A stretch of 64,000 bases of DNA, from positions 23,677 through 87,676 of the forward strand of contig JAHBMJ010001953.1 in the NCBI GenBank assembly GCA_018398765.1, in the 5' to 3' direction. The notes under the pieces were generated by a model that saw nothing but the letters and a program-made list of their open reading frames with translations, was not told where the DNA came from and made no database searches. Source of the DNA: Chromera velia (Eukaryota; Sar; Chromeraceae). The position numbers and the translations under genes were made by a program. Positions 1 to 10,965 of the stretch are shown one piece after another; the first letter of the stretch is position 1; each line of letters begins with the position of its first letter.

Positions 1-425
1 TACGCATGAGTTACAATGCAGAGCCTCATATGATATTGACTGTCAGCCATGCATGTCACACAATCTAGTGACGCCACTCTCTTCTCTTTTTCTATTTTTG
101 AATTAAAGATTTCTTCCACCTAGCAGCCCCAAACCTAGCTTCCTTTCTTTTCTTCGATTGTCTAATTTCTTTTTTGGCTATATATCTAGCTATATATTTG
201 GCTACTTTGACGTATACTTACTTACTTACTTAATTGTGGTTAAGCCTAGACTAGAGCCTAGAGTCTCTGAAACCAGAGACAAATGGCAACCCATACATGC
301 AGTTATAAATAAAAGGAGCAAACCGCCGCAGCTTAGCCTGCTGCCGCATGAATATGAACAACCACGACCCTTCGCAGCCTAGGTTGAAGCTAAAGGCTGA
401 ACAACCACACAAGACGTGCACGCAC
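1..425. other. Intergenic, no gene recognised
   Basis: Mixed-composition DNA with short CTTA and TATATCTAGC-type repeats around 180-235. A short plus-strand ORF (158-382) has no coding character. I see no supportable gene or RNA. Confidence 0.5.
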
Positions 426-920
426 TCATTTCAGACAAGCTTCGATCAGTGCACTTGCCTTCTTTGGCTCCCGGTCCACAATGAATGAAACGAGCTCTCT
501 TACATATGTCTCTTCTTCCCCGATACCTCTTCCCCCAGCTGCAGCAGTCCATCTTGCTCTGCAGACCCTTTCACCGATTCCTGTTCTCTCTTTCACTCTC
601 TTTGCCAGCGAGTGAAGTTTGGATCTAAGCTGCTCTGTTTGCATGCACACAGACAATCGATACACCGCATCGTCGATCACCTTTTTACCTTCGACTGCAG
701 GACAGTGAATACAGTGTTCTTCGCAGGATCCACCGTGTCTCTTTCCCCCACCAGCACATGCTCGAAGGAGAGAAGTGAAAAGAGAAGTACCAGACAAGAG
801 AGAGCGAGGCAGAGTACGCAATTGAACTGTATAACCCCATCCCCTTCTAACCCTCCCCCCTAAAAGCAACATGGCCAGACGCTGGTGCGATCGGTTCTCT
901 ATCTGAAAATTCCAACACAA
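426..920 (-). CDS. Hypothetical protein, 164 residues
   Basis: An uninterrupted minus-strand ORF whose C-terminal two thirds looks like ordinary globular protein. A CxxC-type segment (CIHCPAVEGKK) is followed by charged helical stretches (TEQLRSKLHSLAKRVKER) and an end reading VRELVSFIVDREPKK. The first 40 residues are less convincing, and a later Met (MLLLGG) is an alternative start; an upstream exon is also possible. I recognise no family. It lies 465 bases downstream of the ERI1-like gene on the same strand, with AT-rich DNA between. The real-gene call rests on amino-acid character only. Confidence 0.35.
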   Translation of the reverse strand: MCWNFQIENRSHQRLAMLLLGGRVRRGWGYTVQLRTLPRSLLSGTSLFTSLLRACAGGGKRHGGSCEEHCIHCPAVEGKKVIDDAVYRLSVCMQTEQLRSKLHSLAKRVKERTGIGERVCRARWTAAAGGRGIGEEETYVRELVSFIVDREPKKASALIEACLK

Positions 921-1384
921 ACGGTATAGTAGTAATAATTATTCCAACACAAACCCAAACCATCAATGCTAACACTAATGCAGTGATAGATCCAAAGAAA
1001 TGATGAGTTTTCAATTTAGTTTTTGATCATTCTGCATGTCATCATTCTTTTTTATCTTGTACACATGGGGAAAATATAAAATTAAATTAAGTATTAAATA
1101 GATTACAAACACATAGATTTTGTTTGATTCAATGACCTCCCCAATATATGAAAGCTTCAACTCTTATATACTTTAGAAGTTATAGATGATTTTGAGAGAA
1201 AAATTGTAATAAAACGGAAGATGAAACGTCCATTCATGTTGTAAAATGATTGTGTTTGTCAAAAAAATAAAAAGTTAGATTGTAATCCACTCCAAACTAA
1301 GTCTAGATGAATTTATAGACACAGTTTGTGCTGAGTAGTGTTAACCAGACTCTGCAAAGTTCAAGCAAGGGTTCTAGCTGGGGT
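921..1384. other. AT-rich spacer
   Basis: AT-rich DNA from about 930 to 1320 separates the hypothetical ORF from the ERI1-like stop codon. It probably holds the 3' untranslated region of the ERI1-like gene. No ORF or terminal repeat is seen. Confidence 0.5.
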
Positions 1385-4300
1385 TTAAGCTAGTCGACGG
1401 CATCCTGATTGGAACAGCGTCCGTTGTCTTTTTGAAGCCCTCACTTGCGCATCACGCGAAGTGCCCTGCACACTGCTGCGCCCTTCTTTCGCAGAGACAA
1501 AGGAACTCTGTCCGATCTTCTTCTCAAGCAATCCCTCGCCGGCCTGCTGCTGAACCGTCTGTCCTCTGCCACTCCCATCTACCGGACGCTTTTTGACTGC
1601 AAGCGGCAGGAGTCTCATCCTCTGCCCCGCGGACCCCTGGCTCTGAAGAGAGCAGCGTCTCTCCCTGTCCTCCTCAGCGGAGGCTTCTGGTGGTAAACGA
1701 GAAGAAGAAGAAGAAGAAGAAGAAGAAACAAGAGCAGCAGACGAAGAAGAAGCTGGCGACGGAGAATCTCCCCTGAAGGACGAAAGGTGTGTCGGAAGCG
1801 GACGGATGGGGTGTCCTTCCTCCTCCTCCAAGTACACCACTCCTCCTTGTTTCGAGTTCCTGTCTCTCTTTTTGCACTCTCCATTCGCCTGACTCTGATC
1901 TAACACTCTGACGCTTTCTGTCTGAAAAGCAGCACGCGCTTCTTCCACTCCTACCGCATCCATTGAGCCCGTCCGTGGGCGTTTCTCTCTCTGCCGAAAC
2001 GTCTCTCCCCTATTAACGGCTTCTCCCTTCTCGCCGCTTCCCTTTTCTCTTCCGGATGAAGAAAGCGAGCGAAACACAGGGGCAGAGCTTGCAGATCCGA
2101 AAGGCTCTCCGTCCCTCCCGCACCCCCTCGTGAACCTTCTGAACAAAGAGACGCCCCCTCGCTTCTCCACCATGTGCTGCATGATCTTCGCTGTGTTCCT
2201 GCTGTCAACCAAGCCTGCACATCCGGATGCATTTGTGTACACGCATGAAATGAAAGGGAAAAAACGTGTAAAGACACAAAGACTCGCCCTGACTTCGGAT
2301 GGACCGTGGCGGACGGAGAGGAACTCTGGAGAGGTTGGTTCGGGCAGGTAAAGAACGAGGCGTCAGGGAGAAGGGCATTGTGGAAGCACGAAGAGGCGGT
2401 GGAAGAGAAAATCTTGAACGGTCTTTTTTTTCTCTCTTTTCAAATGATTCTTTTAACCATGGGGATTCAAGATCAGGCCAGCCAAAAGTTTATGTCCCAC
2501 ATCGATCCGCTTGATGGTCGAAGCCAGCCCTAGACGGGATCGAGGGAAAAAAAAAATCCGCCGACGCCCATTGTCAGCGTTTTAAAAATCACCGTGCACC
2601 GCCTAGAGTTGACAATACGAAGCAAGAAAAAAGACGAAAAGGTCGCATGGGAAGAGGGAAAAAACAACTTCAAATCAACAGAGCGGTCGGCACGCAAATA
2701 TGTGGGTATTGTACACGCTCACCCACCCATACACACAGACACATTTACACGCAGACATAATGAAAGAAAGAGCTAGATCGATAGACAGATAGATCGCGAG
2801 GTAGGTAGGAGGTAGATGGACGTAGACAGAGCGACAGGGAGAGAGACAGAGAGACAGCGAGACAGAGAGAGAGAGAAGAAAAGACAGAGAAAGGGGGATA
2901 GGGAGAGAAACAGAGACGGAGAGAGGAGAGAGTGCCTGTCTGGTCGGACCCGAGTGCGCTCTTCCTTCGAAAGTCATCCCGAGCTTCTCCACAGTCGCCT
3001 GCAGCCCTCCTGTAGGATCACGCCCGTAGCATCTCCTGAAAGCATCGCGTAGGTTGATCCACCTGCGAGAGGAGCGGGATACTCACACTGATTCATGCCA
3101 ACAACACAAACGCTTTTGACGGACACCTCGATCGATCTTGCAGCAGTCAGTCCGCACTGAGGGGAACTCAACTGTGAACCCTCTGGCAAGAAGGAGACCT
3201 ATCTATCAGACAGCCACTCATGCAATGCTATTCAAGGGAAACAGTATGGTCGCCCGAAGAGAACGGTGAAGAAGGCGAAGGCAAAAAAGGCTTTTGCCTT
3301 TCTGTCCGTCTGAGAAAAGTCCCAACGACGAGCAAACAAAGAAACGAATCTGACCAGACATCTATGCAACCCAGCTGAAAACTCTTTCTGCAAGAGACGC
3401 CACATCAATGCAATGGACCGTGTGGTCTTGCTTCCTTTTTGTCTCCCTCTACCCCTCTCTGCATGCCTGCTTCCACAACAAGAAGAGACTCCCACGCAGG
3501 TTTCTTATGTGTTCTCCATCCCTTCCGCCCGTTTGATTCTTTTTTCCCCCTCCTCCCTCTCAATTCGCTCCTTTCCTCACTCACTGACCTTTTCAGATAG
3601 ACAGGCTTGGGGATTTGCTTTCTCTTCGCCTCTCTGTGGAAGGTCCCCCCGAGATCGGCATCCCCCCAAGTCACAAAGGCGAATGAGGGCAACTTGAGAG
3701 AAGCAGGAAAGAAACCCAACGGGGGAGGAAGAGCTGAAGAGGAAGAGGAAGTGGCGGCTCTTGAAGATCGACCAGCCGAATCTCCCCTACTGCTTCCAGT
3801 GGAACCCTCAACATCAACAGACTGATGAGATGAAGTGGAAAGAGGGATGTCAATCGAGCCGCTTGTTAATGATGCCGAAGTGTCTCCTCTACAGATTGAG
3901 GTTGGGGCTGTCGGGCTGCTCTCTCTTTCCAATTGTGCATTCACTCGCGTGTTTTCTTCAACTCGAACGGCCTGTTGCGTCCCCTTCCCCCCGAGGAGGT
4001 GCTGTTGTTCGCACGCAGGGTGCACTGCACAGGGACACGAGCACCTCAACGAGGCGGATTCGAGGGAAACCCCCCTCTCTTCGCTCAGCTGGAGCCGCGC
4101 ACATGCAGCTTCTCTTCCCTCTCGGGTGAAAGGAGACGGAGACGCAGAAGAAGAAGAAGACTGGCCTCGAGAGGCCCCGAGAGACAGGTCGGGGGCAGTG
4201 AGAGAAGAAGAAGTTGAAGTTGAAGAAGGCATTTCTGAACAGGGGCAACTGCATGGGGGCACCAGACCATGAGAGTGAAGCCAGGCCTGCAGACAGACGT

Positions 4301-5194
4301 ACATGCAGGGAGACAGACAGGGCAGGAGACAGACGAAAGATGACTGATGCACAAAATTGATCAGGATTCGGTGAACAGCCAGTCAGTCAGACAGTCAGTC
4401 AGTCAGTCAGTCAGACAGCCAGTCAGACAGTCAGTCGGCCAGTCAGTCAGTCAGTCAGTCAGTCAGTCAGACAGCCAGTCAGACAGTCAGTCGGCCAGTC
4501 AGACAGTCAGACAGTCAGTCAGACAGTCAGTCAGTCAGTCAGACAGCCAGCCAGCCAGTCAGTCAGTCAGTCAGTCAGTCAGTCAGACAGCCAGTCGGCC
4601 AGTCAGTCAGTCAGTCAGACAGTCAGTCAGTCAGAGAGCCAGTCAGACAGTCAGTCGGCCAGTCAGTCAGTCAGTCAGACAGTCAGTCAGTCAGTCAGTC
4701 AGACAGACAGTCAGTCAGTCAGTCAGTCAGACAGCCAGCCAGTCAGTCAGTCAGTCAGTCAGTCAGACAGTCAGACAGCCAGTCAAACAGTCAGTCAGTC
4801 AGTCAGACAGTCAGTCAGTCAGTCAGTCAGTCAGACAGCCAGTCAGACAGTCAGTCGGCCAGTCAGTCAGTCAGTCAGACAGTCAGTCAGTCAGTCAGAC
4901 AGTCAGTCAGTCAGTCAGACAGTCAGTCAGTCAGTCAGTCAGTCAGACAGCCAGCCAGCCAGCCAGTCAGTCAGACAGCCAGTCAGCCAGTAAGTCAGTC
5001 AGACAGTCAGTCAGTCAGACAGCCAGTCAGTCAGTCAGTCAGTCAGTCAGTCAGACAGCCAGTCAGTCAGTCAGTCAGTCAGTCAGCCAGTCAGTCAGCC
5101 AGTCAGTTGCAGTCAGTCAGCCAGTCAGCCGGATAGACACCTATGCAATGGTCACAGGAAGAGCGGCAGGCAGGCCAACACACATACACGCGGG

Positions 5195-5227
<33 letters not shown>

Positions 5228-5977
5228 ACACACACACACACACACACACCCGCACACCCGCACACACCGGTGATGAAAAGCAGAGTCAACTGGAAAGGTG
5301 GAAACTCATGAAAAGGAAAATCTGCACAGACAGCAGCTCGGCACATTCACACGGGAACCCGAGCACCCAACCCACGCACCTGGAGTAGACTGAGGGCCTC
5401 GGTGAGTGCCACTCCCCTGTCCACTTGTTGCTGTTCGATTGCCGTCAGTTCCTTGCAGAACGCCGTCAGGACTGGATTCTCAACAGGTTTGCAATAAACT
5501 GCACACAGACACAAGCACTCGCACCAATGTGCATGCAAATTCCCCCCCCTCCCCTTGCTTGCATCCCAGTCAGTGCACGACTATGACTCGACCTGTCCAA
5601 AAATCGTGTCCGCACAACACGAAGAGAAGAGAAGAGAGGAGAGGGGACGAGAGGAGCGGACGCGGTGAAGAAGGACACGAAAAAAGAAATAACCAACGGT
5701 AGGCGATTGATTGCCGACTCAATTTTGGAGCGTCAACAAGTCAAATGGAAAGGAATTGCTGACGGCTTCATTGGCAAGCCTGGCAGCGTAGCAAATCAGA
5801 AAGAAGCACAGTGACACAAGTCGAGAACCCCCTAACCAAAAGTCCCCACCTTGCATCTCGTCGATGACCTCAAACGGAGACAGCCTCACAAGGACGGCAG
5901 GGAATTCGATTATCTCTGCCGGTCCTCTGAAAGTACTCGAGGCAGGGGGCTGGTTGTCGCACGTCCACCTTCAGTTG

Positions 5978-6013
<36 letters not shown>

Positions 6014-6379
6014 AGAGAGAGAACGCACGCGCGCATATGAACACATCCAGGCACCAACTCTACACCCTCTTTTTTGCTTTCTCCACAGACAAGTATAATG
6101 CGTGCCTGAAGGACGAGCAACGAGGTAAAGCAGAAGAGAAACAGACACGAGACAGGACGCCAGACAGAGAGACAGATAGTCACACAGACAGGCGGACAGA
6201 TCAACGGACAGACAGACAGGGGGTGTGTGGGCTGACTCAAAATCCAAGACCACGAGGTACTCAAAGGACTCCACCGGCTTATCAAAAACTTTCCGTCTCC
6301 GTCTCCTTCCCTTCAAATCTCCTTCCGTTGGTGCTTTCAGGAAGGACCACGCGGCGGCCAGTCGTCCTGTCCCAGCCAT
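1385..6379 (-). CDS. ERI1-like 3'-5' exoribonuclease, six exons
   Basis: Exons 6237..6379, 5850..5968, 5380..5498, 3589..4286, 2950..3062 and 1385..2214 join at GT-AG sites with consistent phases to give 673 residues. The DEDDh nuclease fold is complete: motif I DFEWTCD spans the exon 1-2 junction; then EIIEFPAVLV; KPVENPVLTAFCKELTAI in exon 3; motif II FAFVTWGDADL in exon 4; RWINLRDAF, and the histidine motif split as HSG/LVDSRN over exons 5-6. All four acidic residues and the His are present. The family trims histone mRNA and 5.8S rRNA 3' ends and degrades small RNAs. Odd points: no SAP domain fits in the 36 residues before motif I; a Ser-rich insert of roughly 180 residues sits before motif II; and a low-complexity tail of about 250 residues follows the catalytic core. 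The nuclease call is firm; substrate is inference. Confidence 0.93.
4370..5135. repeat. (CAGT)n tetranucleotide array in ERI1-like intron 3
   Basis: About 750 bases of CAGT units interrupted by CAGA, GCCAGT and GGCCAGT variants. It lies wholly in the intron between ERI1-like exons 3 and 4. On the gene's sense strand it reads (ACTG)n. It opens a long spurious Ser/Gln ORF on the plus strand. Confidence 0.97.
5190..5265. repeat. (CA)n microsatellite
   Basis: CA repeat with CG and CCCG interruptions in the same ERI1-like intron as the CAGT array. It is (TG)n on the sense strand of the gene. Confidence 0.95.
5979..6020. repeat. (CA)n(GA)n microsatellite at a 3' splice site
   Basis: On the ERI1-like sense strand this is (TC)n(TG)n ending about 10 bases upstream of the exon 2 acceptor (AG at 5970-5969). 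It is probably part of the polypyrimidine tract. Confidence 0.9.
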
Positions 6380-7230
6380 TTGTACAACTGTCGTCCCTCA
6401 GGTTGCCCGGAGAAGTATGGTTAGCAAGCGAAAGCACAAATCTCGAACTACACAAGGTCGTGGTCTGAGGTTATCGCCATCTTCTCGAAAAAAAAAAAAA
6501 CGGTTCAAGCAGACGATATCCGAACCCGTGACCGTTGCTGTGGTAACACACTGTCGACCCTATCTAACAATCCTTTGCGCTGCTCATCAATGGGTGCGTC
6601 GGCAGAACTACGTACAGATTCATTTGGCTTGCACGTGGCTCATTTCATGTGCCGGATCAAGATGGATCAAGCGTGTAGACGGGCGTAGTGATTATTAGTG
6701 CCTCGAATATTTAGAACCTTGAGGCCCCAGAATTTAAACGTGCTTCGCGCGCGCGGGGGCTTCATATTGCACCGCCCCTGCTGGCATCATGTAGAGTTGC
6801 ATGCAAGTACGTGTTGAACCGCGAGGTCCACGAAATTTGAGGCTAATTTTTGAGCTGACAACTGCATGTCAGGGGTGAGGAGCCAAGCACGTGACACACA
6901 CACGCCTCCGAGTTTATGCGAAATTTTTTGAACCTTTGTGGGACCCGAAAATCATTCGAGGTTTTGCTATGCTCTTTTTTATGCTGGGGCCCTTTCAAAA
7001 TTTGTCAGTGATTTGCCCTCCGTGCCAACGCGTGCGAATGCGCGCGCATGCAGTCTCAAGTGTCCCAATGTGTCTAAAAAGCCGTCTCCTTTCAAGAGCA
7101 CTGCAATCTGATCACCACACAATCTTGAAGAAACGGTTTGATCCGAAGAGTTGTTTCCTGTCAACCTTCTCACAACGCTCTCTGCACGTATCCTAAGGAA
7201 GTCCGTTTATTTCCCACCTATCCATTCAAG
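6380..7230. other. Divergent intergenic region between ERI1-like and FAS1 genes
   Basis: Holds the promoters of two divergent genes. No TATA box is evident. Around 6700-7020 there are recurring short motifs of the form GAGGCCCCAGAATTT, GGTCCACGAAATTTGAGG and GGGGCCCTTTCAAAATTT. Similar motifs recur at 21795-21860, which suggests a degraded dispersed repeat. No ORF is convincing. Confidence 0.45.
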
Positions 7231-7919
7231 ATGAAGTTCGTCGCGGCCGTTTCTCTCTGCGTCAGCGCAGTCAGCGCTTTCACCCTCCCCTCTTCCAACC
7301 TGAGAGCGTCTCGGCCCAGCCGTTCTTCTCTGAACATGGCTAACGTCGTTGACGTCATCAAGGGCAACCCCGTAAGTCCATAGCTCTATCCTCACCGTAC
7401 TAAGTCCATCATCGATTTGCCTGCAGCGTTTCATGTATCTGTGACCTGTCTGTGTGTGTCGTGCAGTCTCTCTCTGTGTTCGCCAAGTCTCTTGATGACT
7501 CCGGACTTTCTTCGGAGCTTTCCGGCGCCGGTCCTTACACTGTGTTCGCTTTCACTGACGACTCTTTTCGCAAGTTGAAGAAGTCTGAGCAGAAGAAGTG
7601 GGAGGAGTATTCCGATCCCAAGGTTGTCAAGGACACTATGATGTACCTTGTGGTTGAGAAGAAGGTCTCCACTGATGACAAGGGATACCATGACGTTATG
7701 TATCAGAGAGTCAACAAGGAGGAGCTCGCTGACTGGCCCTCAGGAAACGTGCCCATTATGATCCGCACCACTCCCAAGAAGGCTTATGTGAACTCTGCTG
7801 AGATCATGGAGAGAAACATCGAGGCCGATAACGGAATGGTCAGACGGACTGTCTCCACTCTCTCTCTCTGCCTGTGTCTGTCTCCCCGTCTCCTCGATCG
7901 AGCCTACTCTACTCTCTAA
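7231..7919 (+). CDS. FAS1 (fasciclin) domain protein, probably plastid-targeted
   Basis: Exon 1 (7231..7371) and exon 2 (from 7467) join in phase 0 across a GTAAGT...GCAG intron. The N-terminus is a signal peptide ending VSAF, followed by an S/R-rich stretch (RASRPSRSSLNM). This matches bipartite complex-plastid presequences, where Phe follows the cleavage site. The mature part is a FAS1 domain: SVFAKSLDDSGL, then the H1-like motif YTVFAFTDDSFRKL, then a long loop ending near EADNGM where the H2 box (NGxxHVID) is expected. The 3' end is uncertain: either the ORF reads to the stop at 7919 through unconvincing sequence, or an intron starts at GTCAGA just after NGM and the gene ends a few codons past CTCTAAG at 7920. 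FAS1 proteins usually act in adhesion; a plastid role is inference. Confidence 0.8.
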
Positions 7920-8236
7920 GCATCAGTAACGCCCAGACCTTTTTTGAGTGCATGTTTCATGCATTCATGTTTTTTTCATTTTTATGGCAGTGAACATCCA
8001 AGAGTGTCTGACTGCAACCATCCGTTTTCAAGTTTCTTAAAAGAAAGCAAAAGGCGCCCATCACACAAGGGGGTTTCTTTTTGGGAAGAGATGGAATGTC
8101 AAAAAAACAAAAACACACATAGAGAAAGGCGGCAGACGGCGAGAGAAGAAGGGCAGACCACTTTCCCTCGAAGCTCTCCAGTAATTCTTGTCTTCGCCTT
8201 TCTTTTTCTTCGAAACTTGCCCTCGTGTCACGTCCT
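7920..8236. other. Convergent spacer
   Basis: Probably the 3' untranslated region of the FAS1 gene and the downstream end of the minus-strand coiled-coil exon. No feature is seen. Confidence 0.4.
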
Positions 8237-8470
8237 TTAATCAATAGACACATGGTCCGATCTGCACTGTGCCCTCTTCTTTTCTTTCTGTTGCCCGTCC
8301 GCCTTCTTCCTCCTTGCCGCTGCTGGTGCTCTTCGTGCCTCCCTTTCCCGGAGTAGCTGTAGTTCCTGACTTGCTTTCTTAATCCCTCCCCCCTTTCTAC
8401 CTCGTTTCCTCTCTTCTTCATCCATTCGTTTCTCTGCCGTCTCAAGTTTGAATGAAAAGGTCCATACCAC
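8237..8470 (-). CDS. Possible C-terminal exon of a charged coiled-coil protein
   Basis: The frame ends at a stop at 8237. It encodes a Glu/Lys/Arg-rich helix (FKLETAEKRMDEEERKR, then KASQELQLLREREARR). Upstream on the same strand, 8560-8690 and 8790-8890 have open frames (for example FRLVSPAGLIVDVGEEDSPEN) that could be earlier exons, but I could not join them with consistent phases. Low-complexity charged DNA can mimic this, so this is a weak call. Confidence 0.3.
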   Translation of the reverse strand: MVWTFSFKLETAEKRMDEEERKRGRKGGGIKKASQELQLLREREARRAPAAARRKKADGQQKEKKRAQCRSDHVSID

Positions 8471-8899
8471 AGTGCTCTCACGGCCCAGTCCAGAAAGAAA
8501 TTATGAGTCCATTGGGGGGGGGCCCCTCGTTCCCTTTTCCTCTTTGGTGCACTTCGTCGTTCTTTTTCCTGACACTTTCTCCACCTTGCTACGTTTTCTC
8601 ACTCCTGCTGCACTCGTGCAAAGTGAGCTCGGCAACTCAGAACGCACTTTCCGTGTCGACGTGAGTTCCTTCCGTCAGCTGGCGGACGCCCCTTTCCCCT
8701 CCTGTATATCCTGACGCTCAATCCGCCTGCCTGCCTGCTTGCTTGCTGTGAATTGACTCTTTGTTGGTGCGTTCAGGTCCACGTTCTCGGGAGAGTCCTC
8801 TTCCCCTACGTCCACGATCAGGCCGGCTGGGGACACTAAGCGGAACGGCGAAGGCAGTCGACAGACGCACTGACTGTCACAAAGGCCGGCTGGCTGCAT

Positions 8900-9660
8900 G
8901 GGTTTCCATTGGGCGACAGAGAGAGAGCGTAACGGCTTCTTGCTTGCCTCTTCTGTGATACCGAAATTCGGAATCCGAATCAGGCAATCAATCGCGTTCG
9001 TTTGTTCGTTCGTTCGTTCCCCTTTTTGTTCGTTCGTTCGTTCCCCTTTGGACCCTTTTTTCCCTTAATTCTTCCACCTTTTCAATTTTCCTCCTTTCCC
9101 TTGACTCTGAGAGAGAGTGAGTGAGTGCGCTTGTGATTTGCATCGTCAGGTTTGATTTGAACTTTTTGGCTTTTGTCGATCGATGGTGCAGTAGTAGGAC
9201 ATTCATTCCTTCTTCAACATCTCGACTTTTTAAGTGTGAGAAGAAAAGCAAAAGAGCGTGGAAAGGCAGAGGTTTTAAATCGTGTGTCTGTAACAAAAGA
9301 AAGAAAAGAAGAAAAAAAAATGCAGGAAGACGTAAAGAAAAAGCAGTGGCAGGACAACGAGCGGTTGTAGCCTGTTTGTCTCTCCGATCGCTGCGTGGTC
9401 CTCCAGTAGTAGCCAAGTTTGTCTGGTCTGGTCTGGCTTTTGCGTAGACTGGATGAAAGGATTCAGCCTCAAGGTTTTCACTTCTGTGATTCGGTTTGTT
9501 TAGAACGGTGCGTCAGAAAACAGGAAGTATCAACGTGATTTTTCGAACCAGCCTCGGGTTTTTCTTGAGTCGCACGGGGGGGCAACTTGAGGGAGACACA
9601 ACAGATGATCGATGAGGCCGTCTCTTTTCAGTTGATCTCTTGGCGCTGACTGACTGACAA
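8900..9660. other. Non-coding, with a duplicated TTCG-rich unit
   Basis: A unit of (TTCG)3 followed by a C/T run occurs twice in tandem at 8997-9050. The rest has short purine or pyrimidine runs and no convincing ORF on either strand. Confidence 0.5.
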
Positions 9661-10480
9661 GACCAACCTGTAAGGCTTTTTTAGTTATAATAAAGATCAA
9701 TAATCACTTTTTAACATTAATTTCAGAGTCAAGCTCAGTCAACAACTGTTCGACTTCGACAGATTTAATATACAGTAAAAAATGTCAGTAATTAAATTAT
9801 ACTTAAAAGCATTGTAAATTAGTAAGCTAGGGGGGGACTTCGAGGGAGTAAATTGCCACTATAAGGTAATTACATTGTTTTTTGTTTTACTAGAACTTTT
9901 AATATAGTCTTCTTTATGTATAGAGTCTTCTTTAAAGTCTTCTTAGACTCTTCTACATGCAAAGCTTCAAAGTCATAATTTTGTCTAGAATTTTGTGTAG
10001 GTCGAACAATATTTGTTTCTTTGTCGTTTTAATCAATTAGGTAAAAAAACTCACGAAAAATTGCCTAACATGTAATTTAGTCTTTACATGATGATGATGA
10101 TGATTGAGGGTTATAGCGACAGTGTCCGAATGCACTAATGGATCGATCACTTATGATGACTTATCAGTTAAATCGATATTGCTGGCCTAAGGCTTTAACA
10201 ATAATCTTTTTTTTTATTTAACATATCAATCAATCAATCAATCAATCAAAATCAACATTTTCTAATTTAAAGGCGAACGTCAGATAACTGGTAGGCAGGT
10301 CTAGGGCTCCGGCCCTGAACACAATGTAATCCTATAATGTAAAACTAAAACTTTTGATTTCAAATCCTAGTTCAAATCCTTTTCTCATTCAATGACTGAC
10401 AATGAGTCATTTTTTTATCGTTATGATTCCTTCGTAGATTCTTTCCTATTCAAGTTCCTTCTGCATATATTTACGCATAA
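9660..10480. repeat. AT-rich island carrying part of a dispersed repeat
   Basis: Sharply AT-rich compared with its flanks. It contains an (ATCA)n tract at 10226-10250. At 10271-10340 it has a segment (AGATAACTGG, GGGCTCCGGCCC, TAATCCT) that recurs inverted at 63791-63866. No protein coding is seen. It is probably remains of a non-autonomous transposable element. Confidence 0.55.
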
Positions 10481-10965
10481 ATTACCGTTCTACCATGATC
10501 TGCCTCCTGGTCAGCCCCCGGCGCGCTGCAGCGGCAGTGCATGCAGCCTGCCGGGCCTGCCCAATTAATTAAATCCAGGATTCCAGGTTGATGAAGCCTC
10601 ATGCGACATTGATTGAAGAAGAGCGAGGAATGCATGAAAGCCCCTGGATCCTGCATGCATCCCCCCCTTCTCTCTCTTCCGACTCTCTTGGTAGGTGTGC
10701 CGAGAGAGGCGATTAGAGAGGCGAAGATTTAGGGGCAGCCCCCTTTTAGGCCCCGGTCCTCTCTTTGACCCTTCCCCGAGCCTCTCCTCCAACCCATGCA
10801 CCTTAGTACCTATCGGATTACGTTTCCGCGAACCCCCTCACCCCTTCAACTCATGCATACAAGACGAATTATGACGGCGAAAACGCATGCATGTCGATCT
10901 CCGATCCCTCTCCCCCTGTCTCCCTCTTGCACACACATGGTGAGTCAACTCTCTCATTCAATCAA

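Noticed and set aside
4347-5273. 308-codon plus-strand ORF rich in Ser and Gln
   Set aside because: It is the translation of the (CAGT)n and (CA)n arrays inside an intron of the minus-strand ERI1-like gene.
6490-6570. Possible tRNA-like arms around GGTTCAAGC
   Set aside because: No cloverleaf could be built; arms do not pair in the right spacing.
9660-10480. Search for retrovirus-like, LTR or other virus-derived elements in the AT-rich islands
   Set aside because: No polymerase, integrase or capsid-like frames and no long direct terminal repeats are visible here or in the islands at 27.7-31.5 and 63.5-64 kb.
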